Source: an uncultured Lachnoanaerobaculum sp.
Lineage (GTDB): Bacteria; Bacillota; Clostridia; Lachnospirales; Lachnospiraceae
Assembly: GCF_938015485.1 (NCBI RefSeq)
Contig: NZ_CALLVU010000058.1
Coordinates: forward strand, 1 to 26,216
Direction: 5' to 3'
DNA length: 26,216 nt
Under the pieces are notes generated by a model, which had not been told where the DNA came from, made no database searches, and saw nothing but the letters and a program-made list of their open reading frames with translations. How positions within the stretch are numbered: the first letter of the stretch is position 1; each line of letters begins with the position of its first letter. This document shows positions 15,804 through 24,536 of this stretch, piece after piece. Made by a program: the position numbers and the translations under genes.

Positions 15804-17510
15804 TTATTTACGATATATCCCTACTGTTTCTCTTATTTCATTCTCAATACATTTTAAGAAATCATCCTTATTCGCCTTTCCATTAGCAATATCAGATAGT
15901 TTCATTTCCCATTCAGCAGTAGTTTCTGCCGATTTAAGAGTATCTGAAACAATAGTCACCAAACTAATTCCTTTATTGGTTGCAATTAGATTCTTTTTAT
16001 CTCTTTCGATAAAACCTTTGAAAATCAAGTTTTCAATAATACCTGCACGAGTTGCCGGTGTACCAAGTCCTTTTCTTTCTACCTCAATGCCTTTTTCTAA
16101 GGCGTCATTACCCGCTACTTCCATAGCCTTTAAAAGTGTATCTTCCGTAAAATGCTTAGGTGGTGATGTATATTTCTCTTTTACTTCTTTATTTCTTATC
16201 TCAAATACTTCGCCTACCTTTACACCTGGTAGTAATGTATCTTCAGTTTTCTTAGTTTTATATTCTTTTAAATACTTAGTGAATCCCTCATCAATAATCA
16301 CTTTGCCACTACTACTAAATTCAAAACCATCAAACTCAGCAACAATTTTTGTAGTATTTTCTACTAAAGGGTATCCAACACTTGCGTGAAGTTTATTTGT
16401 TATAAGTCTATATACCTTTGCTTCACTTTCTGGAAGAGTTGAAATATCTTCTTTTAATGAGCTGATTGTTGGTATAATCGCATGGTGATCCGTAACTTTT
16501 TTAGAATTAAACACTATCTTAATTCTTTCAGTATCAAAGTCATTCTTGCCTAAGATATTATTAATGACGCTTGTAATCATATCTTCAGTCAGGCATCTAC
16601 TATCAGTTCTTGGATATGTTATAAACTTCTTCTCATAAAGACTTTGAGCATAATCAAGTGTCTGTTTCGCACTATATCCAAAATACTTGTTGCATTCTCT
16701 TTGAAGTGTTGTAAGGTCAAAAGGTAACTCAGGTTTTGTTATCTTTTCTTTTTGAAAGACATCAGTAATTTCTATGGAATTACCTACTAAATTGATAAGC
16801 TGCTCTGTGGTAGTCTTGTCATCAATTCTGTCTGTAGAAAGTGAAAATTTATCTAAAGAAAGCTCAACTGTATAATATTTTTCTTTCTTGAAATTACTGA
16901 TTTCATCATCCCTATTTACAATCATTGCAAGTGTAGGTGTTTGTACTCTTCCCACACTATAATTTTGCTTATACAGGCAAGAATAAAGCCTACTAATATT
17001 CATCCCGACTAGCCAATCTGCAATCGCTCTTGCCTTGGCGGATTCAAATAAATCATCGTAGTAACTTCCATCTTTTAAGTTATTGAAACCATCTTTAATT
17101 GCACTATCTTCCATTGATGAAATCCAAAGTCGTTTCATCTTCTTTTTACAATTTGCTTGATTATAGACAAGTCTAAAAATGCTTTCTCCTTCACGACCAG
17201 CATCACAAGCATTTATTACATTCTCTATTTCTTTATCATTCAATAGTTTCTTCAAGACACTAAATTGTTTCTTAGTAGATTTTGAAACCTCATACTTATA
17301 CTCACTTGGAACAATCGGTAAATCTTCCATATTCCACTTAGCATACTTTTCATCATAGCTATCGGGATTTGCCATCTGAATCAGATGACCTACGCACCAT
17401 GATACCCTATATCCACTTCCCTCATAGTATCCATCTTTCTTTTTTGTAGCTCCTATCACCTTTGCAATTGATATAGCTACACTTGGTTTTTCTGCAATAA
17501 CTAAATCCAT
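15804..17510 (-). CDS. topB: DNA topoisomerase III (type IA)
   Basis: 568-residue type IA topoisomerase that relaxes or decatenates DNA by a single-strand break through a tyrosine phosphodiester. N-terminal TOPRIM domain with VIAEKPSVA (Glu7, Lys8) and DAGREGE (103-109); SVGRVQTPTLAMI (185-197); catalytic Tyr299 in FITYPRTDSR; the C-terminal part has the GLGTPATRAGIIE signature. It is shorter than chromosomal TopB because it lacks C-terminal zinc-finger extensions, normal for conjugative-element copies. ATG at 17508-17510 with GGAGATA upstream. It is preceded by a hairpin leader and followed after 40 bp by the methylase gene. In ICEs it likely handles topology of transferred or replicating DNA. 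Confidence 0.96.
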   Translation of the reverse strand: MDLVIAEKPSVAISIAKVIGATKKKDGYYEGSGYRVSWCVGHLIQMANPDSYDEKYAKWNMEDLPIVPSEYKYEVSKSTKKQFSVLKKLLNDKEIENVINACDAGREGESIFRLVYNQANCKKKMKRLWISSMEDSAIKDGFNNLKDGSYYDDLFESAKARAIADWLVGMNISRLYSCLYKQNYSVGRVQTPTLAMIVNRDDEISNFKKEKYYTVELSLDKFSLSTDRIDDKTTTEQLINLVGNSIEITDVFQKEKITKPELPFDLTTLQRECNKYFGYSAKQTLDYAQSLYEKKFITYPRTDSRCLTEDMITSVINNILGKNDFDTERIKIVFNSKKVTDHHAIIPTISSLKEDISTLPESEAKVYRLITNKLHASVGYPLVENTTKIVAEFDGFEFSSSGKVIIDEGFTKYLKEYKTKKTEDTLLPGVKVGEVFEIRNKEVKEKYTSPPKHFTEDTLLKAMEVAGNDALEKGIEVERKGLGTPATRAGIIENLIFKGFIERDKKNLIATNKGISLVTIVSDTLKSAETTAEWEMKLSDIANGKANKDDFLKCIENEIRETVGIYRK

Positions 17511-17528
17511 ATTATCTCCAATCTTTCA

Positions 17529-17564
17529 AATAAAATAAGGCGAAAGATAATACTCCCTCGCCTT
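17529..17564 (-). promoter_or_regulatory. Leader hairpin before topB (attenuator-like)
   Basis: Minus-strand stem AAGGCGA / TCGCCTT (17564-17558 with 17543-17537), seven perfect pairs, 14-base loop, followed by the tail ATTTTATTTG. The 12 bp on the plus strand at 17529-17540 are identical to 15762-15773 before the orphan methylase. It lies about 25 bp ahead of the topB start in the 91-bp gap after the surface-protein gene. It could be a leaky terminator or an RNA-processing or regulatory hairpin. Confidence 0.5.
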
Positions 17565-17601
17565 TAACTTGCACCCAAAATCATATAATTTATGATGCAT
17601 T

Positions 17602-19209
17602 TTATTCTTCATCTTCTTCGATTTCTTCAACCTCTATTTCTGATGTTTCTTCACTTTCATCAGCTTCTGAGAAAAAATCATCGTCATCATCTTCTAATGC
17701 TTCAAGTTCTTCATTCTCTTTCTTTTTAACAACCTTAAAGTAATAACCTGCACCTAATGCTCCAGCTACTACAAGAATCAGAATTAAGTATGTTCCCATA
17801 TTACTACTTTCATCTTTTTTCACTGGTTTAGGCTCTTCTTTTATTTGATCTTCCTTTACAATCTCCTTTTGTGTTTCTTTCTTTTCAACCATATTTAACA
17901 AATCATCTTCTGAAACTTCTGTTAAAAGCATTACATTCTCGCTATCTTCATCATGATTAATGATTAGATGAAAAGTCTTTCCATTTTTAGTTGTAAAAGT
18001 TACAAACTGTCTTGCGTCTGCTGAATACATATCCGTAGACTTATTATCTTTACCATCGTTGTGGTGAATTGGATAATCTTTGTTTGCATTATCCTTATTC
18101 TCTGTAACGGTTCCTCTTGCTTTTGACGGTGCTGACGCTACTCCTTTATTGGTATTTGCTGACTTGCTTGTTCCATCCATAGAAGACGTATCTCCATTAC
18201 TTGAAGTTTGTTTAGGTGTTAGCTTATTCGGATAACGTATTTCCTGTCTCTCCTCTTTTTTATCCGACTTAGTTTCTACCTTATTTTCTATTTTAGATGT
18301 TGGCGTTGAAGCATTACCAGAAGCATCGCTACCTTTTCCTGTATTTATAGGTGTGCTTGGAATAAATTTGCTAAAAGATTCGTTATTTTTCGGTACTGGA
18401 TTTGAGATAGTTGAATTAGAATTAGTCCCTATCTTATTCATAGAATTGAGCTTTTCCTGTAGTTCCTTAGTCTTCTTTTCTAACTCTTCAATAGATTTTT
18501 TAAGCTCAATATTTTCTTTCGATGAATCAACAGAGTCCTTGTCCTTTTTGATTTTCTTTTCCAAAGCTTCAATTTCATCTTCAAGATTTTTGATTTTATC
18601 TTTTTGCTTATCACTTAACTTATCTTTATCCTTAAGTTCCTTGCTAAGATTATCTACCTTTTCTTTTAAGTCCTTAGACTCCTTATCCATCTTATCTAAA
18701 TCATTTTTAGTAATATCAGTTTGAGTTGATGAATCTTTCTTAGGCTCTTCTGTTTGAGTGGCTTTATCCTGTTTTGCTTCATCAGACTTCTTTTCTTTAT
18801 CTTTATCATTTTCAGTCTGAGTTGCTTCATCTTTTACAATCTTTTCTACCTTACGGATAATCTCATCTTTCCCATCGCCTTTTACTCCATAATAAAGAAA
18901 ATCATCAATGAATTTCATATCGTCAGGTAACATTGGCAAATCACCACTATCAAGGATTTGTCCTTTATCTGCCTTTACAACTTCTTCCTTAAATACTTTC
19001 TCGTCTGAAAATACATACTTAATCTTTACTTCAAATTTCTCTTCCGTTTCTGCAAGAGCTTCAATCGGATTAAGCATTGAAAGTACAGTTCCATCTTTTG
19101 CAAATACAATCTGCTTATTTACAGTCATCACACCTATAATTGAAACCAAAAGTAACGCTGCTCCAATAAGTGCGGCCAATACTTTCTTATTCTTCAATTT
19201 GCTTTTCAT
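17602..19209 (-). CDS. DUF4366 (CD1107-like) membrane-anchored surface protein of the ICE
   Basis: 535 residues. N-terminal signal or membrane segment (about 9-29), a small folded region (about 55-115), a long Lys/Glu coiled coil (about 170-265), a Ser/Asn/Thr-rich linker (about 265-395), a DUF4366-like domain (ARQFVTFTTKNGKTFHLIINHD...NVMLLTEVSEDDLLNMVEK), a C-terminal transmembrane helix (MGTYLILILVVAGALGAGYYF) and a very acidic cytoplasmic tail. Three TQT motifs occur at 130-132, 151-153 and 162-164. Proteins of this layout follow DUF4315 genes in Tn1549-like elements; a role in cell contact or in the mating channel is plausible but unproven. It starts inside the end of the DUF4315 gene (23-bp overlap), so translation is coupled. 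A 91-bp gap with a hairpin follows. Confidence 0.85.
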   Translation of the reverse strand: MKSKLKNKKVLAALIGAALLLVSIIGVMTVNKQIVFAKDGTVLSMLNPIEALAETEEKFEVKIKYVFSDEKVFKEEVVKADKGQILDSGDLPMLPDDMKFIDDFLYYGVKGDGKDEIIRKVEKIVKDEATQTENDKDKEKKSDEAKQDKATQTEEPKKDSSTQTDITKNDLDKMDKESKDLKEKVDNLSKELKDKDKLSDKQKDKIKNLEDEIEALEKKIKKDKDSVDSSKENIELKKSIEELEKKTKELQEKLNSMNKIGTNSNSTISNPVPKNNESFSKFIPSTPINTGKGSDASGNASTPTSKIENKVETKSDKKEERQEIRYPNKLTPKQTSSNGDTSSMDGTSKSANTNKGVASAPSKARGTVTENKDNANKDYPIHHNDGKDNKSTDMYSADARQFVTFTTKNGKTFHLIINHDEDSENVMLLTEVSEDDLLNMVEKKETQKEIVKEDQIKEEPKPVKKDESSNMGTYLILILVVAGALGAGYYFKVVKKKENEELEALEDDDDDFFSEADESEETSEIEVEEIEEDEE

Positions 19210-19417
19210 TACTATATTTCTCCTTTTCTTTTTTCTCTTTGAACATCTTCACTAATTCTTCAAGAGTGATATTGTTCTCTCTACAAATCACTACATACTC
19301 CTGGTCTAATAGTTCATCTTTACGAATAAATAAAGGCTCTAAATCTTTATCGATCTGAACCTTCTTATCTAATAACTTTTGAATTTTTTTATTAACAGTA
19401 TTCAGTTCCCTATTCAC
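19187..19417 (-). CDS. DUF4315 family small coiled-coil protein
   Basis: 76-residue, highly charged helical protein (NRELNTVNKKIQKLLDKK, then NITLEELVKMFKEKKEKEK) matching the small DUF4315 proteins that sit between the wall-hydrolase gene and the DUF4366 gene in Tn1549-type elements. No enzymatic motif is visible. I prefer the GTG at 19415-19417, eight bases after GGAG; the GTG three codons upstream (19426) is too close to the same Shine-Dalgarno. The 3' end overlaps the next gene by 23 bp. Its role is unknown; obligate pairing with the DUF4366 protein suggests an accessory of that surface protein. Confidence 0.8.
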   Translation of the reverse strand: MNRELNTVNKKIQKLLDKKVQIDKDLEPLFIRKDELLDQEYVVICRENNITLEELVKMFKEKKEKEKYSNEKQIEE

Positions 19418-19432
19418 ATTTTCCACTCCCTT

Positions 19433-21514
19433 CTATCTTTGTACGTTTGGTGGAAATCCAAATCCTACTGGATGGTGTTTACAGAATGTTGCAATCCAAT
19501 CATCTAAGGTTGTTACCCTAACTACTCCGATATTATCCATTACCTTACCATCACCAATATAAATTCCGACATGACCATAAGTAAGTCCGGCTTGTCCACC
19601 ACTACTGCTACTTTCAACTGCTACAAGCATTCCTACTTTTAACTTTGATCTATCAGAAGTAAATGTATGGTTTCGGTACATATCATTAGCATTACCTCCG
19701 ATATATCCAAGACCTGCATTTTGATAAACCTGAGAAACCCACATTGCACACCAACCTGCTCCAGGTGATGGAGTAATATATGCTGCATTTACAATTTTCT
19801 TTTGAACATCAGACGATGCTTCGTATTCTTTTCCTCCACCTATGCCACCATTTGCAGTAATGAGATTCGTGTTGCCAAACATTTCGCCCATATTCCCCTG
19901 TGCAAGGAATAGTGCTTCATAATGCTTTAAATTGTCTGGATACTTAACGAAGACTTCTCGAACCACGCTATCCATTTCTCTTTTACTTAAAGTAACAATG
20001 AGCTTTCTATACTCATAAGGTTCTTCATGGCTCTCGGTATATTCGTTCCCCTCTTCATCAGTGTAAGTTCCAGTTACAGTCTTATACCTTATCTCTATTT
20101 CCTCTTTATAATCGACATGGTACATAGTCTTAAATAAGTCATCTAAAATATTACTAACTTCAGATAAACTCTTTACTTCACCATATCTTGAAGTGATATA
20201 GGATAAAAGTTCATGAACATTATGACCAATATCTCCATTTTTTCTTACGATATATTCATCGTATCTGGGATTATTCTTTTCTACATTTTCAAGCTCGCTA
20301 TATAAGTCATTCTCCTTGTTTGAAAAACTTTGGTTAATCTCAGTTAAAACATTTGGTCTTGATAAATATGATGTTGTTAAAACACTGCTCGTAGAATTAG
20401 CAAATCCACCCATTGTCATGCTTGCAAAGTTAAATACAAAAGTTCCAAAAATAATTATGGCAGCTACTACTATTGCTGCCACTTTTGCTTTTCTTATGAT
20501 GAAGTCTTTAGATACCTTGAATGTATCCATCAGTGTCTTTTTAACTCTATCTCTAATTCTTGTCTTCTTTTGTTTATAGATAGCTGACTTCATCTGTTTC
20601 TTCTTTTGAAACTTCTTATAAGCATTTGCTTTTTTATATTGGTCGGTCTTCTCAACCTCGTCCATGCTCTTTCTAAACTCAAGCTTGGACTTTCTACTTT
20701 TGATTTTCCTATTGCTCTTTTCTAAATCATATATCTTCTTACTTTTTCTCTTATCCGAATAATTTTTTACGCCATGAATAAGTTTAGAGGAACTTCCTAA
20801 GCCTTTTTCAGCAGCTTCAACAGATGCATTTTCATCACTACCAGATGATAGATAAGCACTTGTAACCTCACCAAGTTTTGCGGCTCCAATCACACTTCCA
20901 CCGACTAAGGTTTCTTTGTTATACCTTTTATAAAGCTGATTTTTCTTTTCCCTATCTCTGATGACTTCTTTACCAGTTTTAGAAGCTTTAGTGTTATCTT
21001 CCTTTTTCTTATCCATCTCTTTTCTTGTAAAGAGCTTATCAGAATAGTTCTTTCTTTTAAGTGACCTTTTCTGCTTTTCATGAAGTTTGGATTTTTTATT
21101 ACCTAAAGGCTCATATGATACATCGCTATCTCTAAAATCATTATCATATCTATCAATAACACCATCACCATCTTGGTCTTTTGCTAAAGGATCATAGATA
21201 CGATTTTCTTTAACCTCTGTTTGATAATCTGACTTGGCTACTTCGGCTTGAAAACTGTTACTTCGAATATTTCTTTTTATAGCATTTTTGCTCTTGTTAC
21301 TTGTTTCTATTTCACTAGTAATATCCGTTCTTTTACTTATCTTCTCATGAATTTTATCTTGAAACCTGTTTTCTTCTTTAACTACCTTATCCCTGTAATC
21401 ATCTCCAGTTTTTCTTTTATAATCTAGGACATCATCTGTTTCAGATTTTGTGATGATTTTCTCTTCTCTTGCCCTTAACTTTTCATTCAAATCTCGCTTT
21501 CTTTTTTTACTCAT
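19433..21514 (-). CDS. Membrane-anchored NlpC/P60-CHAP cell-wall hydrolase (CD1108-like)
   Basis: 693 residues. A long, basic cytoplasmic N-terminus (1-340), one transmembrane helix (about 343-370, AAIVVAAIIIFGTFVFNFA), an extracytoplasmic region (about 385-520) and a C-terminal cysteine peptidase-like domain (about 570-693) with Cys589 in GAGWCAMWVSQVY and His648 in TYGHVGIYIGDG. This matches the peptidoglycan hydrolases that open the wall for the mating channel in Gram-positive conjugative elements (VirB1-like role). Residues 106-131 carry an EF-hand-like acidic module nearly identical to one in the giant protein. Its GAGGTAG Shine-Dalgarno includes the stop codon of the VirB4 gene; the DUF4315 gene follows after 15 bp. 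The topology places the acidic module in the cytoplasm, which is odd if it binds extracellular calcium. Confidence 0.88.
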   Translation of the reverse strand: MSKKRKRDLNEKLRAREEKIITKSETDDVLDYKRKTGDDYRDKVVKEENRFQDKIHEKISKRTDITSEIETSNKSKNAIKRNIRSNSFQAEVAKSDYQTEVKENRIYDPLAKDQDGDGVIDRYDNDFRDSDVSYEPLGNKKSKLHEKQKRSLKRKNYSDKLFTRKEMDKKKEDNTKASKTGKEVIRDREKKNQLYKRYNKETLVGGSVIGAAKLGEVTSAYLSSGSDENASVEAAEKGLGSSSKLIHGVKNYSDKRKSKKIYDLEKSNRKIKSRKSKLEFRKSMDEVEKTDQYKKANAYKKFQKKKQMKSAIYKQKKTRIRDRVKKTLMDTFKVSKDFIIRKAKVAAIVVAAIIIFGTFVFNFASMTMGGFANSTSSVLTTSYLSRPNVLTEINQSFSNKENDLYSELENVEKNNPRYDEYIVRKNGDIGHNVHELLSYITSRYGEVKSLSEVSNILDDLFKTMYHVDYKEEIEIRYKTVTGTYTDEEGNEYTESHEEPYEYRKLIVTLSKREMDSVVREVFVKYPDNLKHYEALFLAQGNMGEMFGNTNLITANGGIGGGKEYEASSDVQKKIVNAAYITPSPGAGWCAMWVSQVYQNAGLGYIGGNANDMYRNHTFTSDRSKLKVGMLVAVESSSSGGQAGLTYGHVGIYIGDGKVMDNIGVVRVTTLDDWIATFCKHHPVGFGFPPNVQR
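21122..21199 (-). repeat. EF-hand-like acidic module, copy in the wall hydrolase
   Basis: Encodes residues 106-131 of the hydrolase: IYDPLA, loop DQDGDGVIDRYD, then NDFRDSD. The loop has the canonical EF-hand spacing (Asp 1, 3, 5; Gly 6; hydrophobic 8; Asp 9 and 12). It is the partner copy of 6557-6634. Confidence 0.8.
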
Positions 21515-21520
21515 AAGACG

Positions 21521-23953
21521 CTACCTCACTTCTTCAGGTTTTGTAGTCATCTTTTGATATAGGATTGTGTCTTTAGGGAAGTTATCTACAAATGGAACAA
21601 TGGTGTTTCCAAAGAAAATCAAACCTTCACCTGCTCTTGAATTGGTAACGAATTTTTCCTGATCCTTTGAGATTTTAAGCTTTACAACAAGCCAATCTCT
21701 ATCACCTGTTGCTTGATTAAGCATTAGAATAAAATCCGTATTGTCAAAAATATTTTCAATTTCTTTACTTGCAAGTAGATCTTTGACATTTTGTGTAATT
21801 CCTGTTGGAATGCCGCCCCATTTTCTAAATCTCTTCCAAATTTCAACAGAATACTGAGAAGTTTGCTCGTCTTTTAAAAGCAAGTGAAACTCGTCAATGT
21901 AGTATCTTGTGCTTTTTCCTGTGTTTCTATTTTGCGACACCTTATTCCACACCTGATCTTGAATAACAAGCATTCCTATCTTTTTAAGCTGTGTTCCAAG
22001 TTCTTTAATATCAAAGCAAATGAGCTGCTTGTTTAAGTCAACATTTGACCTGTGATTAAAGACATTAAGACTTCCTGAAACATAGATTTCCATTTCTGTT
22101 GCAAGTTTCTTTCCCACCTTTTCTTCTTGCCCTCTTAACATATTGTAAAGGTCTTGAAGTATAGGCATATTCTCTGGAACTGGATTTTCAAAATATTTCT
22201 CGTAAATCTTAGGTAAGCACCTATCTATAACAGACTTTTCTTCTGCTGTAAGTCCACTACCACCAACCACAAGTTCAAGCATAGACATAATAAAATTTGC
22301 CTTATCCTTAAGTGGTGCATCTCCATCTCCATAATTCATATTTATATCTAGGGGATTAAGATAGTCTTTACTCTTTGCACTAACCTTTATGACTTCTCCC
22401 TTAAACTGTTTAACAAGATTGCCATATTCACCCTCTGGATCACAGATAATGACATCATCATCGGTTGTAAGAATAGCATTTGCCATTTCACGCTTTGCAG
22501 AAAATGACTTACCAGAACCAGGCGTACCTAAAATTAAGCCATTTGGATTTTTAAGCATTTTTCTATCAGCCATAATAAGATTATGGCTTAAGGCATTTAA
22601 TCCATAGTACAAGCTATTTGATGAGTTTATGAAAAGCTCCTCTGTTGTAAATGGTAAAAAGACTGCTGTAGATGATGAGGTTAACCCTCTATCTATTTCA
22701 ATCTTATTTACGCCAAGAGGTAATACACTGATAAAACCTTGTTCTTGACTATGATCTAAGCGTTTAATCTTACAATTATGCTTACTTGCAATAGATGAAA
22801 TCTGAGAAATAGTCGTATCTAGCTTTTGTACTGTCTTTGCAAAATTCATAAAGACAATCGTTACGATAAACATACGCTCATCTCTTGTCTGAAGGTCTTT
22901 TAAAAGCATCTTGATATTATCACCATAGGTAATTAAATCACTTGGCAATATGTCCATGTCATAGCCACTTCTAACTGCCTTTTTATTTTCCTCAATCTTC
23001 ATCTTATCAATATCTGTATTTTTTCTTTTCACCATCTTAATCGCTTCTGTCTGTTCAACTGCCTTGATATGAAAAGAAATATTGATGTTATCATCTATAT
23101 CTAAAAATTCTGCAAGCATTCTATCCGACAGCTCGCTTGCAAGTATTTGAAGATGACTAACAGCTCCAATATATTTTCCAAACTTAAAATACTTACTTGG
23201 TACAAAATTAAAAGAATCTGGTGCAATAACAGTCTTTGTACTTTCTCTTGGTTTTAAGTCTTTATAGGAAAAAGAAAAGAGCTTATCTGGATTTAAAATA
23301 TCATGCAATACCTTTAATCTTTCTTCTCCAGTTAAGCCCTCAGCACGAACTCCCATACTCTTTAGATTTGATAATATATCAATCTCAAGTCGCTCAAGTT
23401 TTGCAGTCGCTTGCTCCAAACTATCCGCTTCAACTCCAAAGGTGATATACTTCGATTTCTTTAAACCATTATTTCCCTTTGCAAGCTGACTTTTTAACAT
23501 CTCACGAAACTCTAATCGAATATCATCATAACCATCATTTTTATCCGGTATCTGAATAGCTGCTTTTAATTCATTATTTCTTCCAAGCTGATTGATATAT
23601 GAAAACTCAATATCTACACTTGGATCAAAAGAGTTTAAGACATTCGCAAATTGATTGAAAATCAAATCCTTATCTTCTTCTAAGGCAAGCTGATAGTTTA
23701 TATCCTGAAATGCAATACACTTATTATAGTGCTTTTCATCAAGCTGGCATATTCCACTTTTTAGCATTCTCAGATAAGGTATTGTGTCTTCAACAGTATA
23801 TCTCTTAGGCTCTTTCTTAAATATTAAGTCGATTAGAGAAGCTTTTTTCTTCTGCTTAGTCAGCTTTTCTTTTTTCAGGTTTCTTTTGTTTTCCTTTAAT
23901 ACCTTTTGATTTTTTTCTAATTGAATTTGCTGTAATTTTCTTTTCTTGTTCAA
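21521..23953 (-). CDS. virB4: VirB4/TraE-type conjugation ATPase
   Basis: 810-residue ATPase that energises the type IV secretion channel at the inner face of the membrane. The N-terminal 50 residues are very basic; an N-terminal VirB4 domain follows; then Walker A GTPGSGKS (about 475-482), VIICDPEGEYGNLV (about 500-513), and a Walker B-like YYIDEFHLLL (about 683). Length is normal for the family. Translation appears to start at TTG (23951-23953), six bases after a strong GGAGG, so the gene overlaps the PrgI-family gene by 98 bp in another frame. The stop codon is embedded in the Shine-Dalgarno of the wall-hydrolase gene. It is the core ATPase of the transfer operon. Confidence 0.95.
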   Translation of the reverse strand: MNKKRKLQQIQLEKNQKVLKENKRNLKKEKLTKQKKKASLIDLIFKKEPKRYTVEDTIPYLRMLKSGICQLDEKHYNKCIAFQDINYQLALEEDKDLIFNQFANVLNSFDPSVDIEFSYINQLGRNNELKAAIQIPDKNDGYDDIRLEFREMLKSQLAKGNNGLKKSKYITFGVEADSLEQATAKLERLEIDILSNLKSMGVRAEGLTGEERLKVLHDILNPDKLFSFSYKDLKPRESTKTVIAPDSFNFVPSKYFKFGKYIGAVSHLQILASELSDRMLAEFLDIDDNINISFHIKAVEQTEAIKMVKRKNTDIDKMKIEENKKAVRSGYDMDILPSDLITYGDNIKMLLKDLQTRDERMFIVTIVFMNFAKTVQKLDTTISQISSIASKHNCKIKRLDHSQEQGFISVLPLGVNKIEIDRGLTSSSTAVFLPFTTEELFINSSNSLYYGLNALSHNLIMADRKMLKNPNGLILGTPGSGKSFSAKREMANAILTTDDDVIICDPEGEYGNLVKQFKGEVIKVSAKSKDYLNPLDINMNYGDGDAPLKDKANFIMSMLELVVGGSGLTAEEKSVIDRCLPKIYEKYFENPVPENMPILQDLYNMLRGQEEKVGKKLATEMEIYVSGSLNVFNHRSNVDLNKQLICFDIKELGTQLKKIGMLVIQDQVWNKVSQNRNTGKSTRYYIDEFHLLLKDEQTSQYSVEIWKRFRKWGGIPTGITQNVKDLLASKEIENIFDNTDFILMLNQATGDRDWLVVKLKISKDQEKFVTNSRAGEGLIFFGNTIVPFVDNFPKDTILYQKMTTKPEEVR

Positions 23954-24254
23954 GGTAAACCTCCTTTCTCACTCGCTTCTGTGGTTGATAAAACTTGTGT
24001 AGATATATGTGCTTAAAATATTTCTCAAAGGTAAGTCCATCTTTTTCAAATAGTGTTACAAAGAAGATTGGAAGCGTTGATACAATTAAAAACAGTATCG
24101 CTATATCATTTGGCATAAACTTTCTCATAAATAAATAGACTGGTATACCAACCAGTCCAGCAAGTGTAAATCCAATTAATTGTCTTCTTGTAAGGTTAAA
24201 GGCTACCTTTGTTTTTACCTTTTTTAAATCTTTGGGAATTGGTACATAGCCCAT
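23856..24254 (-). CDS. PrgI-family membrane protein of the mating channel
   Basis: 132 residues, PrgI family (PF12666), usually encoded directly before VirB4. N-terminal GYVPIPKDLKKVKTKVAFNLTRRQ, two hydrophobic helices (about 27-43 and 51-67), then a basic C-terminal tail (KKSKGIKGKQKKPEKRK). PrgI proteins are thought to play the VirB3-like inner-membrane role in Gram-positive type IV secretion. ATG at 24252-24254 with GGGAGG upstream. Three bases separate it from the previous gene, and its last 98 bp overlap VirB4. Confidence 0.9.
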   Translation of the reverse strand: MGYVPIPKDLKKVKTKVAFNLTRRQLIGFTLAGLVGIPVYLFMRKFMPNDIAILFLIVSTLPIFFVTLFEKDGLTFEKYFKHIYLHKFYQPQKRVRKEVYLEQEKKITANSIRKKSKGIKGKQKKPEKRKAD

Positions 24255-24257
24255 AGC

Positions 24258-24524
24258 TTACCTCCCATCTTCTTTTTCCTTTGAAAATGCTTCAAAATGT
24301 TCATAGCATGAAGCAACTTCATTTCTCATCTCTTCTAATTCTGACTCAATGAATGCATTTTTCTGCTCTTGATAACAAAGAATAGATTTCACATCATCTC
24401 TTGTACTTTTTACTTCATCTTCTAAATTCTTTAATTTGTTCCTGTTAAAAATCGAGATAGCAAATGCTCCAATTCCTACTGCAATAATTGAAACAGGAAA
24501 CAACTTTTTCTTTACTTCTATCAT
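24258..24524 (-). CDS. Small membrane protein with coiled coil, conjugation module
   Basis: 88 residues: one N-terminal transmembrane helix (about 8-26, LFPVSIIAVGIGAFAISIF) followed by a charged coiled coil (NKLKNLEDEVKSTRDDVKSI and on). I do not recognise a named family. ATG at 24522-24524 with AAGGAGG that overlaps the stop of the VirB6-like gene; the PrgI-family gene begins three bases after its stop. Position between VirB6-like and PrgI-like genes suggests an accessory scaffold protein of the channel. Confidence 0.75.
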   Translation of the reverse strand: MIEVKKKLFPVSIIAVGIGAFAISIFNRNKLKNLEDEVKSTRDDVKSILCYQEQKNAFIESELEEMRNEVASCYEHFEAFSKEKEDGR

Positions 24525-24536
24525 TAAAAATCCTCC

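Noticed and set aside
15976..16389. Plus-strand ORF of 137 codons antisense to topB
   Set aside because: Antisense shadow of conserved topoisomerase sequence without its own recognisable features.
18353..19358. Several plus-strand ORFs antisense to the coiled-coil and surface-protein genes
   Set aside because: Their Ser/Leu/Phe-rich products are what results from reading Lys/Glu-rich coiled-coil genes backwards.
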